DNA of 7,844 nt, from assembly GCA_900769785.1 (NCBI GenBank), contig CAAGHV010000104.1, positions 1-7,844 of the forward strand, written 5' to 3'. Position 1 is the first letter of the stretch. The number at the start of each line of letters is the position of its first letter. This DNA is from Bacteroidales bacterium. GTDB taxonomy: Bacteria; Bacteroidota; Bacteroidia; Bacteroidales; P3. Positions 1 to 4,635 of the stretch are shown here, one piece after another. The translations under genes and the position numbers were made by a program. Below the pieces are notes generated by a model. The model worked only from the letters and a program-made list of their open reading frames with translations, was not told the DNA's origin and searched no databases.

Positions 1-2
1 AA

Positions 3-143
3 TTGCCTGAAATTATATGTTCATGCAAAATATTTTGGAAATTAATTCAACCAACGGGTTATTATGTATCGTTGCACTGTAAAAACAATAGTGATATGAT
101 ACATAGAGCAATAGAACAACAGATTAAAATGACATTAATTTAA
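3..143 (+). CDS. possible C-terminal end of an upstream gene (uncertain)
   Basis: One plus-strand frame is open from the left edge to a TAA at 141-143, giving 46 residues that begin LPEIICSCKIFWKL and end IEQQIKMTLI. The other two plus frames close by position 45. The stretch from about residue 18 (PTGYYVSLH, then HRAIEQQI) vaguely resembles the ends of some GT-B glycosyltransferases, where a glycine-rich turn precedes a helix with an Ala-Ile pair. That likeness is too weak to name a product. In AT-rich DNA an open stretch of this length also arises by chance. No intrinsic terminator follows it. I list it only because the left edge would otherwise appear empty. Confidence 0.2.
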   Translation: MPEIICSCKIFWKLIQPTGYYVSLHCKNNSDMIHRAIEQQIKMTLI

Positions 144-485
144 AAGCTAAGTAGCCCAAACCATTTGCCTATAACTATCCCGATACCGACTTTGAAGTAA
201 TTACTTAGTATAATAATGAGGACTATATAGTATAGGATAAAAAAATGCCGAACAATTTTGAAATATCGCATAAAAAACTTATCTTTGTAGGCAGATTATA
301 GAAAAGAGAAATTGTGTATATTGATGATAAATAGTGTGTTACTTTGATGTTAACACAGTTTTGTTGTACACATACCAATGGAGGCTATTTTCGACGAAAA
401 AACTAAGGGACAGATTTACTGTTAGTTTGTTTGAGATAGTAACCAAATAGAATAATGTAAAAACAGATAAAAAATAATAGGTTAT
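144..485. other. noncoding leader region upstream of the phosphofructokinase gene
   Basis: This AT-rich stretch holds no gene I can support; stops are dense in all frames. It contains the promoter at 256-287 and an untranslated leader of about 190 bases before the gene at 486. Small symmetric elements are visible: a perfect palindrome AAGTAATTACTT (195-206), an inverted pair CTAAGTA (147-153) and TACTTAG (202-208), a palindrome ACTATATAGT (222-231), and a weak 7-bp hairpin TGTGTTA/TAACACA (335-341 with 351-357). None matches a riboswitch or operator that I recognise. Confidence 0.5.
256..287 (+). promoter_or_regulatory. Bacteroidota-type promoter for the phosphofructokinase operon
   Basis: TTTTG at 256-260 fits the -33 element (TTTG) and TATCTTTG at 280-287 is an exact match to the -7 element TAnnTTTG used by the Bacteroidota primary sigma factor. 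The spacer is 19 bases, within the usual range. Transcription would begin near 294, leaving a leader of roughly 190 bases before the ATG at 486. The match is read directly; promoter activity is inferred. Confidence 0.55.
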
Positions 486-1586
486 ATGGCTACGAAGAGA
501 GTAATGGTGCTGACCGGTGGCGGCGATTGTCCCGGACTTAATGCAGTGATAAGAGGTATAGTTAAGCGTGCTTCGCAGGAGAAAGATTGGGAAGTGATAG
601 GTTGTATTGAGTCGTTTAACGGCGTGCTACGTGAGCCTACCGAGATAGTGATGCTCGACGAGAGGTCGGTGGCAGGATTGCTGGTAGAGGGCGGTACTAT
701 ATTGGGTACCACCAATAAGGGTGGCCCCTTTGCATGGCCGGTAAAAAAACAAGATGGCACATGGACAACGGTAGATAGGTCGGACGAGATGATACGTAAG
801 CTACAGTATATGGGTGTAGATGCCGTGATAAACATAGGTGGCGATGGTTCGCAACGAATATCGTTGGCATTGAGCCAAAAGGGCCTGAACATTGTAGGTG
901 TGCCCAAGACCATAGACAACGATTTGTCGCTTACCGATTATACATTTGGATTTCAGACAGCAGTGCAAATATGTACCGAAGCTATAGATAAACTGGTAAC
1001 TACGGCGGCAAGCCACAATAGGGTGTTTATATTAGAGGTAATGGGACGCGATGCCGGTTGGATAGCACTACATTCGGCTATAGCCGGTGGCGCCGATATA
1101 TGCCTTATACCCGAGATACCATACGATATAGAGAAGGTGAAAGCCAAGATAGAAGGCCGGTACAACAAACGTAGAGGTTTTTGCAATATAGTGATAGCCG
1201 AAGGTGCCAAACCTATAGGTGGCGATGTGGTAGGAAAAGCATCGACCGAGGTGGGATACCAACATATACGATTAGGCGGTGTGGCCGAAAAACTTGCTGC
1301 CGACCTCAAGAATATAGGAGTGGAACACGATATAAGATATAGTATATTGGGACATCTGCAACGTGGTGGAATACCTACTGCATACGATCGTATATTGGCA
1401 ACAGAGTTTGGTGTAAGAGCATTCGAATTTGTAAAAGAAGGTCGCTTTGGCGAGATGGTAGCCTACCGACATCCCGAGATAATAGGAGTGCCACTAGCAG
1501 AGGCAGTAAGCAAACCCAACCTAGTAACACCCGACAACAGGTTGTTACATACAGCAAAAGGATTGGGAATAGTGTTTGGCGACTGA
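486..1586 (+). CDS. pfkA: 6-phosphofructokinase, mixed ATP/PPi clade
   Basis: This 366-residue cytoplasmic enzyme phosphorylates fructose 6-phosphate to fructose 1,6-bisphosphate, the committing step of glycolysis. The glycine loop GGGDCPGLNAVIRG lies at residues 11-24 and the donor-binding GGDGS at 118-122. The catalytic segment PKTIDND is at 140-146, with Asp144 as the base. The substrate-binding MGR is at 186-188, and LGHLQRGGIPTAYDR at 288-302 matches the family signature. Length and the GGGDCPGLNAVIR opening fit the mixed-substrate group, in which most studied members use pyrophosphate and at least one uses ATP. Gly121 corresponds to E. coli Gly104, which favours ATP; Lys141 corresponds to Gly124, a lysine typical of PPi enzymes. 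The donor is therefore not settled. The ATG at 486 places the glycine loop at the normal N-terminal distance; no Shine-Dalgarno is present, as is usual in this phylum. Isoleucine is ATA in 32 of 34 codons. It is probably co-transcribed with purH, 49 bases downstream. Confidence 0.93.
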   Translation: MATKRVMVLTGGGDCPGLNAVIRGIVKRASQEKDWEVIGCIESFNGVLREPTEIVMLDERSVAGLLVEGGTILGTTNKGGPFAWPVKKQDGTWTTVDRSDEMIRKLQYMGVDAVINIGGDGSQRISLALSQKGLNIVGVPKTIDNDLSLTDYTFGFQTAVQICTEAIDKLVTTAASHNRVFILEVMGRDAGWIALHSAIAGGADICLIPEIPYDIEKVKAKIEGRYNKRRGFCNIVIAEGAKPIGGDVVGKASTEVGYQHIRLGGVAEKLAADLKNIGVEHDIRYSILGHLQRGGIPTAYDRILATEFGVRAFEFVKEGRFGEMVAYRHPEIIGVPLAEAVSKPNLVTPDNRLLHTAKGLGIVFGD

Positions 1587-1635
1587 TATAGAACAATACA
1601 ACAGAGTGGATAATAATAAAAAAATATATAATAAA

Positions 1636-3159
1636 ATGGATAGTAAAAAAATAAAAAGTGCATTAGTTTCAGTCTTCTCTAAAGATGGATTGGAAGAGAT
1701 AGTAAGAGAATTGGATAAACAAGGTGTGGTTATTTATTCAACAGGTGGTACATATGAATATATCAAAGGTTTGGGTATCGACGCAGTAACTGTTGAGTCG
1801 TTGACAGGCTACCCTTCTATTTTGGGCGGAAGAGTGAAGACTTTGCACCCCAAGGTGTTTGGAGGAATACTAAGTCGTAGAGATATGTACTCCGATGGCG
1901 AACAGCTGAGAGAATACGAAATACCGGAGATAGATCTAGTGATAGTTGACCTATATCCATTCGAAAAAACAGTGGCTTCTAATGCTTCGGAACAAGATAT
2001 AATAGAAAAGATTGATATTGGAGGTATATCGCTAATACGTGCTGCTGCTAAAAACTTCAACGATGTAGTTATAGTACCATCAATGAATTACTACGGCGAA
2101 TTTTTGACTATGTATAAGCAAAACAACGGCGAAACAACATTGGCCGACCGTCGTCATTTTGCAGCATACGCTTTCAATGTATCGTCGCATTACGATACTG
2201 CCATATTCAACTACTTTAACCGTAAGGAAGAGATACCTGTATTTAAATATAATAGTGAGAGTGGTTGCGGTTTGCGTTATGGCGAAAATCCTCATCAAAA
2301 AGGTTTCTACTATGGCAACCTTAATGATTGTTTCGAACAATTGAATGGTAAAGAAATATCGTACAACAATCTTATCGATATTGATGCTGCAATAGCATTG
2401 ATAGACGATTTCCAAGATCCTGCTTTTGCAATATTGAAACACAACAATGCTTGTGGTATGGCAGTACGTAACGATTTGCTTACAGCTTGGACCGACACTT
2501 TGGCAGGCGATCCCGTATCGGCTTTTGGTGGTATAATAGTTACCAACCGTACTATAACCAAAGAAGTGGCCGACGAGATGCACAAAATATTCTTCGAAGT
2601 ATGTATAGCTCCGGACTACGACGATGATGCATTGGCAGTGTTGAAGGGAAAGAAAAATAGAATAATACTTAAACGCAAAAACTTCCAAAAGAACGATATG
2701 ATGTTTCGTTCGGCTTTGAATGGTGCTTTGGTACAAGAGAGAGACGAAGTGGTACCTACAGTGGCAGAGATGAAGAGCGTTACATCAACAGCTATCAGCG
2801 CCGATATGGCAGAAGACCTTGTATTTGCAACAATATTGGTGAAACATACCAAATCCAACGCTATAGTATTGGCAAAGGGAAAACAACTATTGGCTAGTGG
2901 TACAGGCCAAACATCGCGTGTAGATGCTTTGCGTCAGGCTATAGCAAAAGCAAAATCTTTTGGATTTGACTTGAATGGTGCCGTTATGGCATCGGATGCT
3001 TTCTTCCCATTTGCCGATTGTGTGGAAATAGCACACGAAGCAGGTATAGTAGGAGTGGTACATCCGGGAGGTTCTATACATGACCAAGACTCTATAGACT
3101 ACTGCGAAAGTAATGGTATGGCAATGGCTATAACAGGAAAAAGACATTTTAAACACTAA
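1636..3159 (+). CDS. purH: bifunctional AICAR transformylase / IMP cyclohydrolase
   Basis: PurH carries out the last two steps of purine synthesis: formylation of AICAR with 10-formyltetrahydrofolate, then ring closure to IMP. The N-terminal MGS-like cyclohydrolase domain (about 1-200) shows STGGT (35-39) and GYPSILGGRVKTLHPKVFGG (58-77). The transformylase domain shows RYGENPHQ (214-221), the catalytic Lys-His in KHNNACG (268-274), DPVSAFGGI (292-300), KHTKSNAIVLAK (403-414), GTGQTSRVDA (422-431), ASDAFFPFADCVEIAHEAGI (452-471) and HPGGS (476-480). The protein has 507 residues, the length usual for Bacteroides-type PurH and shorter than the 529 of E. coli. I chose the ATG at 1636 because MDSKKIKSALVSVFSK aligns with known N-termini. 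The frame opens only 21 codons earlier, at a TTG inside the upstream gene, which adds an unconserved Asn/Lys-rich stretch. No separate promoter is visible in the 49-base gap, so it is probably co-transcribed with the upstream gene. Confidence 0.97.
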   Translation: MDSKKIKSALVSVFSKDGLEEIVRELDKQGVVIYSTGGTYEYIKGLGIDAVTVESLTGYPSILGGRVKTLHPKVFGGILSRRDMYSDGEQLREYEIPEIDLVIVDLYPFEKTVASNASEQDIIEKIDIGGISLIRAAAKNFNDVVIVPSMNYYGEFLTMYKQNNGETTLADRRHFAAYAFNVSSHYDTAIFNYFNRKEEIPVFKYNSESGCGLRYGENPHQKGFYYGNLNDCFEQLNGKEISYNNLIDIDAAIALIDDFQDPAFAILKHNNACGMAVRNDLLTAWTDTLAGDPVSAFGGIIVTNRTITKEVADEMHKIFFEVCIAPDYDDDALAVLKGKKNRIILKRKNFQKNDMMFRSALNGALVQERDEVVPTVAEMKSVTSTAISADMAEDLVFATILVKHTKSNAIVLAKGKQLLASGTGQTSRVDALRQAIAKAKSFGFDLNGAVMASDAFFPFADCVEIAHEAGIVGVVHPGGSIHDQDSIDYCESNGMAMAITGKRHFKH

Positions 3160-3164
3160 TAATA

Positions 3165-3172
3165 TACTTTTG
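3165..3172 (+). promoter_or_regulatory. possible -7 box just after purH
   Basis: TACTTTTG matches TAnnTTTG exactly and lies five bases after the purH stop. No TTTG occurs 19-21 bases upstream, where the purH coding end reads ATTTTAAAC. If active it would give mreB a leader of about 120 bases. An eight-base motif like this recurs by chance in AT-rich DNA, so support is weak. Confidence 0.2.
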
Positions 3173-3256
3173 TAATTCAGTTTGTTGATATGTAGTAGTA
3201 GAAATAAGTGAAAAAAATTACTTTTTTTGTAACGAAAATCGGCAGATTGCGTATTA

Positions 3257-3264
3257 TATGTTTG
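3257..3264 (+). promoter_or_regulatory. candidate -7 promoter box for mreB
   Basis: TATGTTTG is an exact TAnnTTTG match 32 bases before the mreB ATG, predicting a leader of about 25 bases. The nearest upstream TTTG ends at 3229, giving a 27-base spacer, longer than the normal 19-21, so the -33 element is poor. An A7-TTAC-T7 inverted tract (3211-3228) sits just upstream. mreB may therefore have its own start besides read-through from purH. Confidence 0.35.
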
Positions 3265-3296
3265 AAAGTAGATAGAAGATAAAGATAATTTGATAT

Positions 3297-4319
3297 ATGG
3301 GATTATTTTCATTGTTTAACGCAGAAGTTGCAATGGACTTGGGAACAGCCAACTCTATTGTTATACATAACGACCAGATTGTAATTGATGAGCCATCGAT
3401 TGTTGCAGTGGACAAGACTACCAATAAGATTGTAGCTGTAGGAAAACGAGCTCAGCAAATGCAGGGTAGAGAAAATCGGAATATAGAAACAATACGCCCT
3501 TTGCGTGGCGGCGTTATTGCCGATTTCGAGATGGCTCAACACTTGATACGAGAGTTTATTAAGATGACCAACGCTACTCGTTCTGTGTTACCTCCTGCTC
3601 TAAGAATGGTAATATGTATCCCTTCGGGTATCACCAACGTGGAAGAGCGTGCCGTAAGAGAATCGGCAGAGCAAGCAGGTGCCAAAGAAATACGTATGAT
3701 TCACGAGCCAATGGCAGCAGCAATAGGTATAGGAATAGACGTATTGGAACCTATCGGACACATGGTGGTAGATATTGGAGGTGGTACTGCCGAAATAGCA
3801 GTAATATCGTTGGGCGGTATTGTGTGCAACAAGTCGATACGTGTGGCAGGTGATGAGTTTAACGACAACATCTGCGAATATATGAAGAAGCAACATAATA
3901 TGATTATAGGTGAGCGTACTGCCGAAAGAGTGAAGATAGAAGTAGGTTCGGCTGTTTCGGAATTGGAAAATCCACCTGAGGATTTCCCAACATTGGGACG
4001 CGACATAGTGTCGGGTATTCCTTGCGAAAAGTATGTGAACTATAAGGAGATTGCTCATGCTTTGGATAAATCCATCACTCGAATAGAGAGTGCCATTATG
4101 GAAACTCTTGCTGATACTCCGCCGGAATTGGCAGCCGATATATACAAGACCGGTATATACTTGGCAGGTGGTGGCTCGTTGCTTAGAGGCTTGGATAGCC
4201 GCTTGTCGTCCAAAACAAAACTTCAGGTTCATGTAGCCGACGACCCATTGAGAGCTGTGGCTCGTGGTACAGGTACAGCACTTAAGAACTTCGACAAGTT
4301 TGCATTTTTAATAAGATAA
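3297..4319 (+). CDS. mreB: rod shape-determining protein MreB (bacterial actin)
   Basis: MreB is the cytoplasmic actin homologue that polymerises under the inner membrane and guides the elongation (Rod) complex for side-wall peptidoglycan. All actin-fold signatures are present in the 340 residues: phosphate-1 DLGTANS (14-20), the HEP motif with the putative catalytic Glu137 (136-138), phosphate-2 VDIGGGTAEIAVISLGG (158-174) and the adenosine-binding AGGGSLLRGLD (290-300). The short hydrophobic N-terminus MGLFSLF could help membrane attachment. Length is normal for the family and no key residue is missing. The ATG at 3297 fits known N-termini. In Bacteroides relatives, as I recall them, mreB follows purH and leads mreC, mreD, mrdA and rodA. 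Here the purH link is kept, but an intrinsic terminator and a convergent gene follow, so mreC/mreD must be elsewhere or absent. Confidence 0.97.
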   Translation: MGLFSLFNAEVAMDLGTANSIVIHNDQIVIDEPSIVAVDKTTNKIVAVGKRAQQMQGRENRNIETIRPLRGGVIADFEMAQHLIREFIKMTNATRSVLPPALRMVICIPSGITNVEERAVRESAEQAGAKEIRMIHEPMAAAIGIGIDVLEPIGHMVVDIGGGTAEIAVISLGGIVCNKSIRVAGDEFNDNICEYMKKQHNMIIGERTAERVKIEVGSAVSELENPPEDFPTLGRDIVSGIPCEKYVNYKEIAHALDKSITRIESAIMETLADTPPELAADIYKTGIYLAGGGSLLRGLDSRLSSKTKLQVHVADDPLRAVARGTGTALKNFDKFAFLIR

Positions 4320-4347
4320 ATTGTACCCTTAATAATGTTTTTGTTTT

Positions 4348-4378
4348 CGCCTGCATCCCCAATGCAGGCGTTTTTTTT
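4348..4378 (+). terminator. intrinsic terminator after mreB
   Basis: CGCCTGCAT (4348-4356) pairs perfectly with ATGCAGGCG (4362-4370) around a five-base loop CCCCA, and eight T residues follow (4371-4378). A 9-bp GC-rich stem with a T8 tract is a textbook Rho-independent terminator. It begins 29 bases after the mreB stop and closes the pfkA-purH-mreB block. Confidence 0.93.
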
Positions 4379-4411
4379 GTTGATAGTTATTAGTGCTCAA
4401 TCAAAAGAAAG

Positions 4412-4425
4412 TAGAAATATTTCTA
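4412..4425. repeat. 14-base perfect palindrome
   Basis: TAGAAATATTTCTA equals its own reverse complement over all 14 bases. Symmetry without a loop suits a dimeric protein site better than an RNA hairpin, but it lies downstream of both flanking genes, where an operator would be unexpected. It may be chance in AT-rich DNA. Confidence 0.4.
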
Positions 4426-4450
4426 ACAATTTGCGCCAATTACCTACAAA

Positions 4451-4535
4451 GCAATTTTTAGAAATTCCATAAAAGTAAATAGCTGTTATATACACCAAAT
4501 ATCATTAGGGTTAATAGGCAACTTCTAAAAATTCC
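4451..4535. repeat. pair of imperfect 18-base repeats
   Basis: GCAATTTTTAGAAATTCC (4451-4468) and GCAACTTCTAAAAATTCC (4518-4535) agree at 15 of 18 positions as direct repeats, 67 bases apart start to start. Because the motif is itself nearly symmetric, the copies also match in inverted orientation: TTTTTAGAA (4455-4463) is the exact reverse complement of TTCTAAAAA (4523-4531). This could be the ends of a tiny degenerate MITE-like element or two protein-binding sites. I found no target-site duplication in the flanks. Confidence 0.4.
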
Positions 4536-4576
4536 TTATTCAATAATATCAAAATACAATCGTAAAACAACTGTGT

Positions 4577-4614
4577 AAAAAAAGCCTCATAGTTTGAAAT
4601 ACTATGAGGCTTTT
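4577..4614 (-). terminator. terminator of the TonB-dependent receptor gene (possibly bidirectional)
   Basis: GCCTCATAGT (4584-4593) pairs perfectly with ACTATGAGGC (4601-4610) around a seven-base loop. On the minus strand the stem is followed by seven T residues (complement of A4577-4583), a strong intrinsic terminator beginning 22 bases beyond the receptor stop codon. The four T residues at 4611-4614 give weaker activity for plus-strand transcripts. Confidence 0.9.
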
Positions 4615-4635
4615 CTATTAGGTAACTACTAATTA

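Larger units (their letters stand above)
4379..4576. other. noncoding spacer between two convergent terminators
   Basis: I see no gene on either strand in these 198 bases. They contain a perfect 14-base palindrome TAGAAATATTTCTA (4412-4425) and two copies of an 18-base motif beginning GCAA and ending ATTCC (4451-4468 and 4518-4535), listed separately. No transposase fragment, tRNA-like fold or clear promoter is visible. Confidence 0.6.

Noticed and set aside
244..300. Small open frame beginning MPNNFEISHKKL (18 codons)
   Set aside because: It overlaps the best promoter match (256-287) and ends at once; nothing supports translation.
335..357. Possible terminator hairpin TGTGTTA/TAACACA in the leader
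   Set aside because: The 7-bp stem is mostly A-T with a nine-base loop and no clean T tract after it, so it is too weak to call.
378..425. 15-codon frame MEAIFDEKTKGQIYC in the phosphofructokinase leader
   Set aside because: It is too short to judge, has no ribosome-binding signal and does not abut the gene; kept only as a remark on the long leader.
482..919. Minus-strand open frame of 145 codons over the phosphofructokinase gene
   Set aside because: It is Ser/Pro/Thr-rich and fully antisense to clear catalytic motifs, with no independent support.
1576..1635. Upstream TTG start for purH overlapping the phosphofructokinase end
   Set aside because: It would add 20 residues including NRVDNNKKIYNK that no PurH needs; the ATG at 1636 gives the expected 507-residue protein.
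2080..2736. Long minus-strand open frame inside purH (218 codons)
   Set aside because: It is antisense to a highly conserved enzyme. Its translation is rich in Tyr, Ile, Cys and Val without domain character, and its openness follows from purH codon choice (ATA reads as TAT on the reverse strand).
3600..4232. Long minus-strand open frame inside mreB (210 codons)
   Set aside because: It is antisense to mreB, has a low-quality Cys/His/Tyr-rich composition and no recognisable motif; it is a shadow of the real gene.
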